Assembly (NCBI RefSeq): GCF_003254395.2 | Contig: NC_037649.1 | Location: 3,629,032 to 3,693,031, forward strand | Direction of reading: 5' to 3' | Source: Apis mellifera | Lineage: Eukaryota; Arthropoda; Insecta; Hymenoptera; Apidae | Length of the DNA stretch: 64,000 bases | Shown: positions 35,795-47,290 of the stretch, piece by piece | Numbering within the stretch: the stretch's first letter is position 1 | Layout of the letters: every line of letters begins with the position of its first letter | Made by a program: the position numbers and the translations under genes | The notes under the pieces: model-generated | The model's database searches: none | Told to the model about the DNA's origin: nothing | What the model saw: only the letters and a program-made list of their open reading frames with translations

Positions 35795-35870
35795 ATAACA
35801 TACATATATTGTATGTTATTAACCCTTCACCGGTCGGACGTTGATCTCACAAGATTGATGCAATTTAACT
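35795..35870. repeat. Perfect 10-bp hairpin beside a TTAACCCTT end-like sequence
   Basis: ATAACATACA (35795-35804) and TGTATGTTAT (35810-35819) form a perfect 10-bp stem with a 5-base loop. Directly after, TTAACCCTTCACCGGTCGG (35819-35837) starts with TTAA and resembles the terminal CCCTT-type sequences of piggyBac-like and MITE ends. The 16-mer ACCCTTCACCGGTCGG is repeated exactly at 59438-59453. No opposite end was found, so an element cannot be delimited. Confidence 0.4.
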
Positions 35871-35990
35871 ATTTATAATTAAAAAATTTCTTTATTTTCT
35901 AAAGAGATACTAGAAAAACAAACAAAACAAGTCACATTTTCAATTATAAATATTTACTTTATAAAGAGATCAAAAAAAGCCTAAATTATT

Positions 35991-36453
35991 GATTTGTTTT
36001 ATAATCCAAAAAAGAATTGTATTGTAGATTACGGATAATTTGCTCACCAACTTTTTTCATAATTCAAACAAAAGAAATTTTATAAAATGAAAAGTAATCC
36101 AATACTTATCAATTTATTCTGATATTCTGATAATTACAAAAGATATTCTTTTTTTTTTTTGTATAAAAAAAAAAATGATTCAAACATTTACTGATCTGTT
36201 TTACAATCCAAACAAAAAAATTCTGTTACGGATCAAAAATAAACCGATGATCATCAATTTGTTTCATAATCAAAATAAAAAAATTCCATTATACAAATCC
36301 AATATTCTCCAATTTATTTCATAACCCAAGCGAAAGAAATATTCTTATAATTAAAAAAAAAAAAAATAACCCAACATTTTGCAAAAAATAACCCAACAAT
36401 TTATTTTATAATCCAAACGAAAAAATTTTGTTACAGGCCAAAAATGAAACCGG
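35991..36453. repeat. Diverged minisatellite, unit about 60 bp, 6-7 copies
   Basis: Copies begin at about 35991, 36049, 36193, 36255, 36311 and 36397, with a weak one near 36109. The shared core is ATTTRTTTYATAATCCAAAC, followed by RAAARAAATTYTRTTA and often a GATCAAAAAT- or CCAAAAATGAAACC-like tail. Spacings are 56-62 bp, plus about 25 bp extra where A-rich tracts intervene. The copies are well diverged, so the array is old. No family recognised and no coding. Confidence 0.75.
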
Positions 36454-36850
36454 CGTGCACGCAATTTCATCGTTCGATCTTTCTGAAAGTTAATAATATA
36501 AATACATTCCTTTGCATAATAACTACTGGCTCGGTCCTTTTTTTGGTTACCTCGCTTGCGTGACTTATTTCAATTTAGATGACGTCGAAGGACGTTGCCA
36601 AATCGTCCAAACCTGATCCCTATCGCGTTTCAAAATAATAACCAAGCCGTATTTCTCAAACAAGTTGACGCATCTATTTTCTGATATACGCGTCGATGTA
36701 CATATTGCCAATGAAATACGCTTATGACGGAAGTAAATACGCGCAAATGCGAAATTTCACGCTTTTGTACTCGTAACTGTTTTATTTACTAACTCACGAC
36801 ACATAAGTAATTCCCATATTCGACTCGTTTGCACGCTATGTTAATACGCT
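36454..36850. other. Complex island
   Basis: Mixed-composition DNA with a CRE-like TGACGTCG (36581-36588), an octamer-like TTTGCATAA (about 36511-36519) and several CpGs. No open frame. A cis-regulatory element is plausible by composition. Confidence 0.3.
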
Positions 36851-37027
36851 ATGTCAATACAGGATTTACAGTAATCTGTACTCATAGTTATACTTTATAC
36901 GAAAATATATTTAATCAAAGTGACATATATGTTGCATGAACGAACGTATGGGAGGATAAATATGTGTAAAATTGATTTTAAAGATTAAAGTAAATACAAA
37001 AAATGATATTTAAAAATATTTGAGATC
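36851..37027. other. A+T-rich flank
   Basis: No gene or repeat recognised. Confidence 0.4.
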
Positions 37028-37172
37028 TATTTATTAAGTTATAAATTCAATTTTGCATCAAATGAAGACGGAGATAGAATCGTTTTACTATAGATGAATA
37101 ATAGATAAATATTCCTTCTAATCTCTAAAATCACTTTTTAAATTTTTTAGTTTATCCGAATATCCTGTATAA
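37028..37172. repeat. Fragment of a dispersed repeat ending in ATATCCTGTATA
   Basis: The right end, GTTTATCCGAATATCCTGTA (about 37150-37169), is in inverted orientation close to the left end of copy A at 1666-1685 (TATACAGGGTAATCCGAAAT). The left part shares TTTATTAAGTTATAA and AAATGAAGA with 20332-20370. These suggest a decayed copy of a common mobile repeat; homology is by eye only. Confidence 0.4.
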
Positions 37173-37670
37173 CTGTATTTAAAGCTTTGCAATAATATTT
37201 ATTGACATTAGATTAATTTTAATTTATTATAAATGTTATATATATAAAAAAATATTGTTATACGATATATGAAAAAAATTATAACGTTAAATATTAATAA
37301 AAATTGTTAATTAATTAAAAATATTCGAAATTTTAGCTTAATATGTGATAACGTTAATGATAATGAACTTCTATTTTTCAATTTTCTGAAAACTAAACAA
37401 ACTAAAAAAAAAAAATTATAGCATATTCAAACATTTATATTTCGTTCACAAAAATCAGAAAAAGAAAGAAAGTTATTCTTTTAATAATTGTGATAAAAAA
37501 TTTTTTTAAATATTATAAAAACATAAATGTATAATGATAAATTGATAATATCTTACATTTCTTGTTCATATTAAACACGTAATTTTTATTCTAATTATAT
37601 AATAAATAAAATAAAACATTGAAAATAAGTTCTTATTTTTACTTTTCCTTTCTGCAATGTATGTATATAC
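37173..37670. other. A+T desert
   Basis: No gene or RNA seen. Confidence 0.6.
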
Positions 37671-38045
37671 ATATCGCAACAAATGTGAAATGACACACTA
37701 TAAGCAAACTGACATTTACGTATTCTTAAGTCTTCGGTAAATGCAACGTCATCGTCGACACCTGTTTCCGGGTATACCTTTTACCGATTGGCGCCGTGCA
37801 CTCACGTATTCAACCGGATGATTCACGTTAGAACCTTGTTTCTGACAGATGCTCTAAACGCGTGTCTATATACATAAGTATATGTATATACACGGAACGA
37901 TGATATGATCGAGGTGAATCGATACGGATCGCGCTTTGTTATCGACAGAGTATGCTATGTGCACTGCTGTGATACCATAAACCGAGTATAGAATTGGCCA
38001 TGCATCATCCAAGACATTTTTATGTCACATAATCCTCAGGGCTAT
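37671..38045. other. Complex island with a strong hairpin
   Basis: Mixed-composition DNA with CpG. CGTG, two unpaired bases, then TATATACATA (37867-37876) pair with TATGTATATA (37881-37890) and CACG, giving a 14-bp stem with a 2-base bulge and AGTA loop. A TGACAGATG word (37843-37851) fits a Hth/Meis half-site. The hairpin is short for a pre-miRNA. Regulatory role inferred only. Confidence 0.35.
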
Positions 38046-39505
38046 ATAATATTTGTTAATATTCTCATGTCACGTACAATATTATTAATAATTCAGAATG
38101 AAATGACACAATAATTGAGATAAAAGGAATTTAAATATAAAGAAATAATAATTAAATATAATTAATTGTTTTTAATGTAATATTTCGATATTATAATCGA
38201 TTTATTATAAAAGACAATTATTAACAATGAGGAAAAATACTTTCAATCTTATCGTGACATACACTTATTTCGGAAAAGAGCTATGTATTCAGATAAATTT
38301 GTCCAATACTTAAGACTAAAGTCATATAAATTTTATGTATCCATTTAATCGCTAAAAACGATCGAAAAAATATAAAATTTGCCATATAAAAATCATCTTG
38401 GAAAATACTTATTAACTATTAAAAAAATATAAGAACAAAAGAAAACAGCACAACATTACAAGTAATAATTAAATAGTTTTAAACAAAAAGTTATTGATTG
38501 TTTCTTACATTTCTAAAGAAACACGAAATATGAATACTAACAGAGCTTTTATTGGATATTTAAGTGTTTGAAAAATTTTAATTATAATTTCAACTTAATT
38601 TCAAAATTCATTTATTCGGATTCTTATCATTATATTAAAAGTTCTTGAGATAGGCTTTAAATTATATTGAATATTTCGAACATTTGGATATCCATATAGT
38701 AAGAGTTCTATTATATATAATTAAATGTAGGATTTAATTATTTTTATAAATAAAATTTCAAAAATATTTCATTCAAAGCTACGAATACAATTTTTACAAT
38801 TCATGAATTCATTGATAGACTCATATCTAATTATTGTCTGATAAGCAAAAATGAAATCTGTTAATAATGTGCTATAAATACATAAATATATATGTATATT
38901 TATATTTGAATTTATCAAAAATCTTATTTCAGTTAATATCACCAACTTTGATATTTGGATTGAATATAATTTCTAAATTCGTCTCTAAATTAAACTCTAT
39001 ATCGTAGATAGTACGCCAAAACCTCTAATTTCTTGCATCGATCGATAATTCAGAACATAGAAAAAATGATACAATCATTTTATATTTTGTTTATAACAAT
39101 AAAATTATTGTAATCTCAATTGTTATCGAATTACACAAATACACCTGTGACACTTTTATCTATATATATCATACATTATCTGCTATTGAATGAATTTTAT
39201 AAATCACAATGGGAAATATAACAGTTAGTTACACAAAAATGGATAACATTTCTATTTTAATAATGTTTAATCCTATTAATTTTAATATTCTGATAATAAT
39301 AAATAATAATTCTATATTTAAATAATTCTTAATTAAATTCTTTTGTCTCTATATTACAATGGTAATGAATTGTGTATTAAATTTCTTATTTTATTATATT
39401 CAATGTTCATTTTTAATAAAATATATTAAATTTCTATATATTTCTTAAATTACTTAATATTATTTATTAAATTGAAATACAGTTACCAAAGTTATTAAAA
39501 ATAAT
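38046..39505. other. A+T desert
   Basis: No supportable gene or RNA. Confidence 0.6.
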
Positions 39506-40440
39506 TATTCATCTTAAATCTAATTTAATATTTTTCTTGCGGGTCACGTATAAACAATTATAATATAATAAATAAAAAAACAAAATCTCTTCTTTATCAA
39601 CAATATTTAACACGCACGCACAAAAGAGATAATTACCTAAATTTAAAGACGGCAGAGTAACGAGTGCTCTCGTCCATCCCAATCCAAAAATTCGTAGACC
39701 AAATAAAACCTGCGGAGCCGTAATAAAAAGGAAAAAAGGGGAAAAAGGAACCATCGTCCTCATCGTTCGAATAATTACGGTACGGTAGAATCGGTAGAAA
39801 GCGGCGGGTAACGAACGAGAGGGTGTCGCCGACTTGCGTTAATCCGACCAAGGGGGAGGACTGAACGTCAGCGCGTCGAATAATTGCGACCGATTCTCGA
39901 TTCGAAAGTGAGAAAAAGATCGGAACCATTGACGCGGAAATCGTTCGCGCATTCCCTACGTAGCGAAACTTGAATGAATTGGTGGTGGAGTGTCTAGGAC
40001 GGTGTGAGAAGGGGGGGATGAGGCCCCCCCTGGTTGGTCACGCGTGCTCACTTTTAACCGCGGAGGGTCCCCGTTAATTAAAGATTCTTAGGGCACGGTT
40101 TGAAGTAGTGAGCGGCCATGTATGTAATTGTGTATTCCCCTGTTGGCAGGCCTGTTAGAGAGAGGCTTTGTTTTTAAGAAGGAACAGTAGGGGGCTCGTA
40201 GGTCTGCGCACGCCCGCAGACAATGGCCACCGACTACAATACGAGGTCTGTGTTTGTATTTCGCTGCCTGCTTCGATATCATCTACGATCTCTTTCTTCT
40301 TTTTCTATTTCACCCGTAATATCGCGACTGGTATGTTCTCTATCTTATGTGTATACGTACGTGTAGCTTATCTTTCTTTGTTCCGCGTTTTGTTCCGACT
40401 TGTGGATGTACTAGGGCATGCAAAACTGGTGGCCAGATGA
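39506..40440. other. Large complex island with G7/C7 hairpin
   Basis: A CpG-containing stretch of about 800 bp from about 39640. Seven G (40011-40017) pair with seven C (40024-40030) across a 6-base spacer, an unusual feature in DNA this A+T-rich. Minus frames of 98 codons (39633-39929) and 84 codons (39509-39763) and a plus frame of 90 codons (40168-40440) have no domain. Putative promoter or enhancer. Confidence 0.35.
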
Positions 40441-40800
40441 ATTTTTCTTTTAAGAAGTTGTGTAGTATATGTTTATTGATAATAACATTCTTTTAATTAA
40501 AGAGTGACATTTTTTTTTTAATGTAAATATCATTTAATAGTTCTAACAAAAAGTTAAAAAAATATAATTGTTTTTTTTAGTTTTAGTGATTTCTTTCAAT
40601 TTTAATAATAGTATTTTAGTTTTCCTTTTTTTTTTTTTTAGGAAACTTTATTTTATAATAAAATAAGATTTAATCAATTCAAAGGAATTTAAAAAATTTT
40701 TATTCATCTTTTATGATTTTTACTCTTTAAAATGAGCAGTATGAAAATGTTGGCAATAATAATAGAATATAAAATAGAATATAATACAATTCAATATTAT
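40441..40800. other. A+T desert with poly-T
   Basis: Poly-T runs at about 40511-40519 and 40626-40639. No gene. Confidence 0.6.
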
Positions 40801-41220
40801 ACACGTGTTTGTCTGTAAATATAATTCCCACTTCATATTTCTAGGTTTTCCTCAGTTTTCCAACTTTTATTTATTTCTCTGCGGGCTTCTGTACACTCAT
40901 TTTCATTTCTTTCCTCATAATTCTCTCTGTCTTTTCTCTTTGTTTCCATTTCAACAACCATCTTTATTCGTCTGTCGCGTACCTCGTGTCCTTTTTCTTT
41001 TGTTATGTTTCTTGTCTCCTCTTTTCCTATCCGTCGCGCCGATACACTAGCGTTTTAGTTTTCCATGTTACTTCCCTCTCCGCTTTGCGCGTACTTTTGT
41101 GACCCTCGTTCCTATGTTTCAACGTTTCTCCCTCATCTACTGGTCTCTCTACTCCTTTCAATCGGCTCTTGTCACTTTGTGCTGTAGCCTCAGTAAGTAA
41201 TATACAACGCAAGAATGATT
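40801..41220. other. Pyrimidine-rich complex stretch
   Basis: The + strand is strongly C/T-biased from about 40840 to 41170 without being a simple repeat. The 81-codon + frame (40805-41050) is Phe/Leu/Ser-rich purely because of the pyrimidine bias. Function unknown. Confidence 0.4.
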
Positions 41221-41408
41221 ATTTCCGCGAATTTTACTTTTAAAATTAATTTTTTATGTAACTAAATCTAATTTTTTTATTCTTTCTTTTTTTTTTTTTT
41301 TAGAAAAAAGAAATAATTAATCAGTATTTCATTTATATTCATTTTTTTAGTCAAAAAAAAATATATATATATTTTTACGATCTTTTCAGTGGATAATAAA
41401 ATTGAAAT
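41221..41408. other. A+T desert
   Basis: Poly-T and TA runs only. Confidence 0.5.
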
Positions 41409-41570
41409 TAATCATAGATAACCTTGTAATATATATAAGTTATTAAGTATAAGTATTTTAATATATGGTCTATAATTTTTTATAATATTTTTAATAATAA
41501 TATATAATCATGGATATAACCTCGTAACATATATAAGTTATTAAATGTAAGTTTTGATATATATGTATAT
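41409..41570. repeat. Diverged tandem duplication, unit about 97 bp
   Basis: Copy 1 (from 41409) TAATCATAGATAACCTTGTA and copy 2 (from 41505) TAATCATGGATATAACCTCG both continue with ATATATAAGTTATTAA and an AAGT.TTT..TATAT tail. An unambiguous old duplication. Confidence 0.8.
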
Positions 41571-41680
41571 ATGTACATATACTGTTATATGCAATATATA
41601 ATTTGTAGCCATCCTTATATAGTTTTGTCTTTATATTGAATAGGCTATAAATTACTTTCTCATTTTAAAATTATACATAT

Positions 41681-41708
41681 ATAATTGTAATATATATATT
41701 ACAATTAT
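41681..41708. repeat. Perfect 28-bp palindrome
   Basis: A perfect self-complementary sequence: ATAATTGTAA, a central TATATATA, TTACAATTAT. TATATATATTACAATTAT recurs immediately downstream (about 41713-41730), so the right half is also tandemly repeated. It could extrude as a cruciform; biological role unknown. Confidence 0.9.
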
Positions 41709-41854
41709 TATTATATATATATTACAATTATCATTAAATTTTCTAATTTTTTTGCAGATTTTTATTTTCTGGATATTAATAAATTATAATAATCGAAAAA
41801 TTATAAAATAATAAATAAAAATAATTTTATTTTATTTATAATATTATAATATAA

Positions 41855-41859
<5 letters not shown>

Positions 41860-41899
<40 letters not shown>
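41860..41899. repeat. TA microsatellite
   Basis: Pure alternating AT run of about 40 bp. Confidence 0.95.
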
Positions 41900-41904
<5 letters not shown>

Positions 41905-42235
41905 TTTAATCCACCGATAAAATCAGTGATACATCATTTAATTTAGCCCTTTCAATATTAGAATTTTGTTAATAATATCTATAATTTGCCTCGAAAAAGA
42001 TATAAAAAGAATGTATGTAAAATATAAAAAAAAGAATGTGCGTACAATATATAATTTATTATGTATAAATGTAGTAAAATATGTAAAGTGTAATAAAATA
42101 TGTAAATTACTATCATTCATGTCCATTGAAGTTAACGTTTTATTATTATGAAATAAAATAGAATAGAATGTTGTAAGCGAACAAAAAGAGATTTATTTAA
42201 ACATGTGTGAATAATTTCCAAATGAACGAATGTTC
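41900..42235. other. A+T-rich stretch
   Basis: Overlapping A+T-driven frames on both strands (41938-42151). No gene supported. Confidence 0.5.
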
Positions 42236-42530
42236 AAAAAGGATTGAGCTAAAGTCGTAAGTAAGAGAAGATAATTGACCAAGGCCAAGGTTAAAATGGC
42301 CCCTAGACATTATCGTAAAGGATTGGTCGTTAATAATATCGGTAATTCGAGCAATATCTAGAGGCTCGAGGAGATAACTGAAAGTGGCACTCGTTTCGAA
42401 TCAGCACCGCCCCCTTTCGTTCGCAGAAAGCGATCTACGAGATACGAGAATCACTTAGAGGCGAGAAATTGCTTGTAGTGAATAAGTGAGGTGGAAGAGA
42501 AACGAGGTGTTTAAAATTGGTTGAAGCTTA
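42236..42530. other. Complex island
   Basis: Mixed composition (AAAATGGCCCCTAGACATTA, CACCGCCCCCTTTCGTTCGC). No open frame of note. Putative conserved noncoding DNA. Confidence 0.3.
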
Positions 42531-43665
42531 TGCTTTGCTCATTCGTAATAAAAAATTGGAACAGTAATCACAATATTTTATCGTCTTTTATCGTACTTTT
42601 ATTTTTTTAATCTCTTAAGTGATTTCTAAAATTGAAAAAATGATCCAAAAAATATTTTTTGTCTTTTATTGAATCATTAAATAAAAAAAGTAGAAATAAT
42701 AAATAATAACCTTTTTATTAAAAAAAATAATAATAAAACAAATAAATGTGAAATATTATATAGAATATTTGATTTGATATTTGATAATCTCAAGCAAGGA
42801 CTAATCACAGATTAAAATAAAAATATTAAATTTCACTTAAATTGTTTAATTTATAATGTAAATCGATAACAACAGTTAATCAAATTTTAGTCAGATTAAT
42901 TAATCTACTTATATATATTTGAATATTAAAACATAGAAAAAATTGTAATATTAAATGTATAAAAATAACTTTTAATATTGTTAGCAATTTTAAATGAGTT
43001 TCCAAGAAGTTTCAATGCATATGTCATCTTCGAAAAATTGAGAATTAGGAAATTTATCAACTTCTACGTTCGAATCTTTTCGATCTGATTTGTAGCCCTA
43101 AACTTTTCAAGTAGAAAATGACTGATCATTCAACTGAGTAATTGCTTTCGATTGCCTATAAAACTTTTCTGCAAGACTTATTCTTATATAAAGTGAGTAC
43201 ATAAATAATATAATAATAATAATAAAATAAAAACTATTATTTAAAATATATTATTAAATATATTTTACGCAGAATTTTTTTTTAGTTTAAGAATATTTTA
43301 AGAAGATCAATTCAAAATTATTTCATTGTATCATTAAATTCATTCTATAACATATACAGCATTTTATATTAGTATTAAAAAAAAAGAAAAGGTGCATTAA
43401 TTAAAAAAAATTCAAGATCATTTTTAAATCTTACAAAATTCAGACACAAAAAATTAAATTGCAACCCAACTGATAAATACTTTTAAATATAACAAATCGC
43501 GATTATTTTTATTTTAAATGAAATAGTTTTCATTGAATCATTATTTTTTCAAATTCATTTGTTATTCATCAAATTCTTGTTACTTCGCTGAACATTTTTT
43601 CATTTTCTTATTTAAATATTATTATGATAAATATATTTCAAAATATTTCATTATTTGATCATACA
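42531..43665. other. A+T desert
   Basis: No supportable gene or RNA. A slightly more complex patch lies at about 43020-43180. Confidence 0.55.
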
Positions 43666-43910
43666 TATATTGATCATATATATTTACCAAATACAAAGGT
43701 TTGCTTACAAATAATCTATATTTCTCGATGTTCTCGAGAATCGCAACTCACCGTGATTCGAGGGAAGATTGCGAAGCATATTTGTCTCCTTCATCGATGT
43801 TTATCGAGCAAGCATTTGCTCGTCATATTGTTTCCCCTATAATCAGCTCTTTGTTTTTTACGCACCCGACTTGATTCGTTCCATATGATTTAATTTTTTC
43901 TCACTAAAGA
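43666..43910. other. Small complex island with hairpin
   Basis: CGAGCAA (43805-43811) and TTGCTCG (43816-43822) form a perfect 7-bp stem with GCAT loop. The 72-codon frame at 43624-43842 has no domain. Confidence 0.35.
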
Positions 43911-44735
43911 TACATTTTTCCTCGCACAAATTTGAAATAATTTTTCGAAATTAATAAATATATCATAAAAATATATTTTAAGAATATATTAAATTATTTT
44001 ATAATATATTCATATCATTTACTTTTCTACTATATATTATTAGAAAACATTACATAATTACGATTTCGTTTTTCTATTTTTATTAGAGATTATTTATTAT
44101 TAATTTTTAGAAGAGAAATACGACGAGTGAAATTCAATTATATTTTAGAATCTTTTATTTTCATGAAAAATGAAATTGGCTTTTATTTTCACAAAAATGA
44201 TTTTTCTGTTACGATCAAGAAGTCAATATCAATATGATCTAAGAATCGGATAATTGAATACGATACAAGAATTATTGTATAATTTTTTTTATTAAGTAAT
44301 CCAATCTTATTATAATATTCCATAAATAAGTAAAAATAAATAATATAATAGGATAACTCGACATGATAATAGACATAATAAGACAAATATAAAATGGTTG
44401 ATCCCAATATCGTATTTTCGATACGCAAGCTTGGGAGAGCTATTAGTTGGCGAAATATGCGGGTATATAAAATATCCGGATACATTTTACTCGGATATTC
44501 TACCAAATATCGAGTAGATGCTTAAGATAATGCCTCGAATTTCTACTCTTCTACGAAATATATGATAAAATTAGAAAACAATCACATCTATATATCACAT
44601 ATACAGATATCTTTATTCTTGTATAAAAACATCGGTAAATATTTATAATATTTATGTAATTATTTAAAACTGTACCAATAATTTTCAGGCTGAATATCAA
44701 TATTACGACAAGAAAATATAAATCTATCGATATTT
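43911..44735. other. A+T desert with weak complexity near 44390-44560
   Basis: The 105-codon minus frame (44189-44506) is Tyr/Ile-rich and A+T-driven. No gene supported. Confidence 0.5.
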
Positions 44736-45565
44736 TCACGAAGAATTCCGAATTCCAACGTCATCTCGCGGAAAAAAATAGAAATTACCCTCCCTCGTAC
44801 AAACATCATATGTATTCGGCTGACATAGCTGCGTATACGATGGAAACGTGGATATTTTCTCTGGATGGTTCACGAGTAGGCGTACGTAACAACCAAAGCA
44901 CTAAAGCTTAATACCCGATCCAACAGTGAAACATCACGAATTCCCACGGTTCTCGCACATTTCATCCCCCGTCTTCGGCATTCAGCCCATGTGCAGACGT
45001 CCGCTTGTAACTTACCCCGTGTTACGCCCCCGGATAACGGCGCAGAATTCTTATTCCCATCCGCCGTTTGGATCGCTATCGCGCCGCGAAATTTACCGGT
45101 CCCCCGTCGCGTCTCCCTCCATGACTAAGCTTAAGTTCGGTGTGAACGCGCCCTCAGGATCGCTCTTATCGGCACCGGTGCGCCGTCGCGGCCCTCGTTT
45201 TCCACCCCCTTTCGGCTTATCTCGACCCTCTTTAACCGGCCGATTCGCTCCCTTTCCCTCCCCCTCCTCCCTCCTGCCTGGAAACAATACCTCGCCGCAC
45301 TTCTCCCGCTAAAAAGGTATCAAAGTTTTTAGCAACGGCAAAAACGACACGAACGCCTCGTGGAATTGCCTGTGACAAGGGATGGATAGTGGGAGCGCGG
45401 AGAGACGAGGGGGAGAAACGGCGACGAAAAAACTTTATCACGGTTGTTGTTTTCCGTAATCAGGAAACGGATTGAAAGGAATGAAAGAATCGATGATAAT
45501 TGGGGAATATTTGGATCGTGTTTGTCGTGATTTGACAATCTCTTTTTGTCAAATTTTTGTCAGTC
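44736..45565. other. Large GC-rich island
   Basis: One of the most C- and CpG-rich parts of the window, especially 44980-45310. The 128-codon + frame (44926-45312) is Pro/Ser/Arg-rich, and overlapping minus frames are Gly/Arg/Lys-rich, as expected from C-rich composition alone. No domain seen. A CpG-rich promoter or enhancer is the more likely reading; a first exon cannot be excluded. Confidence 0.35.
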
Positions 45566-46725
45566 AGTGTTCGAAGTTTTTCAAAAGTATTTATTTATAA
45601 GTAACAGAAACGATGATAGAAAATGTTTAACTTTATTTAGTTAAAATAAAATGTTGAAGTTTGTGAAGAAGAATTTTATGAAAGTTATCAAGTAATTAAT
45701 TTTTCAATAAAAAATTCGTAAGTTTAATATTTGAAGATTTGTGGTGTATAATATTAATATCATATCAATTTAATTGCTTCGACATTTTTATTCCCATCGG
45801 TTTTAATATAAGTTGTTTAATTTCTCGAATACACAAATGAATTTTTCAGATATGATATTATAACGATATTTATTATAACTATATAGTATTTAAAACTTGG
45901 TTGTCCTTGGCTATGTTGTTTGCTTGTTATAAAAAAATATTAAATATTTAAAGAATTCCACGACTGTTTAAATGATCGAAATCATAATCTGTGATTTATG
46001 AATACAGATTTAATTTTTAAAAAGAAAATAAATAATTTATATTTATATTACTAAAATTTAAATTTGTAAAATTTGAATTGCCTTTATTTCATCACATTAG
46101 AGCTTTAGATCTTTCTTTGGCTCTATTGTAACAAAAAAATTAAATTTTTTGTAAAACAATTTTTGTTCTGATTTTGCAATCAAATTAAGGAACAGTAGAG
46201 TTAAGTTATATCGATATCATGTCAAAAATATCGAAATTATTCGAATCTGATGTCTAATCTTCGAATATTTAACAAAATATTCGTTGATGTACATTGTATT
46301 GTATATTCTCATGAAAAAAATAATTTAAAAAATAAGACAACTTTGATTTTTAAATTAATTAGAAGAACATTGACTTTTTATAGACAAGATTTTAAACAAC
46401 TTTTTTCTATATATAATACATATAGCTGTCGTTTAGTTATATGTGGATATAATTTTCGAAATATTTGCAAAAAATCCAAAAGAATATCATAATAAATTAT
46501 TCAAATTATACCAATATGGAACTTTCGAATATTTAATGAATAAAAATCAAAAATAATCGAGAAGAATTGAACTTTATATTACTATTATCAAATATAAGAA
46601 AACATTAAATTGTCTTCGAAATATTAATATAATATATTATAAAAAAAACAGATATAAATATATCGATACTAATTTCTTTCGACATAAACAGATAAAAACT
46701 CGAATAAGCATCACAATTTACATAG
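45566..46725. other. A+T desert
   Basis: The 80-codon + frame (46250-46492) is A+T-driven with no domain. No gene or RNA supported. Confidence 0.55.
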
Positions 46726-47290
46726 AGTCACAATTTTTTTCGATAGTCAGGATACATATTGCTCACGATACTATTCACGATCCCTTGTTATTAAAAATCG
46801 ATATTGCTCGAGAAGCACCATGATTCATAAAATCTTTGTTAGACAATGCAAGTACGCTATACGATGACCATTTAGTAACCACATGAATGGTTAAATATCA
46901 CCCCTATTGGCAGTTCGAGAACTACTTCACTTCGTTTCTAAGGGAATTTTTAAAGGGGAAACGAGGTTCACGTTGCTGCTTTGGCTTTCCATTCTATATC
47001 CCTATGGTTGCACTTTCTGTTCGTTCCTTTTTTTTTTTTTTTTACGGGAAAATGAGCTCTGACGCCTCTTCGATGTACGCGTACCCCTTTGGCGTGGTCT
47101 TTTGCCGAGACTGGCTTTGAGGTTGATGTTGTCTTGTTTTTTAGGTTCTTTGGTTTAGTGTTCTTTTCTTTTTTACTTTCCCCTCTTTTTTTTTTTATGT
47201 TTCTAGCGCGAGTGTTTGCGGGGTGTAGTAATCATTTTTGAGGGTTGTTTGTTTAACCGAGCGTATAAATTGTGGTAAAGATAAATTTAG
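46726..47290. other. Complex island with internal poly-T
   Basis: Mixed-composition DNA interrupted by a poly-T tract (about 47029-47043). The 77-codon + frame at 46887-47120 reads through the tract as poly-Phe. No gene supported. Confidence 0.35.

Noticed and set aside
44926..45312. 128-codon Pro/Ser/Arg-rich + frame
   Set aside because: The C-rich island gives such a frame by composition alone, and the opposite strand is open too. No domain or splice context.
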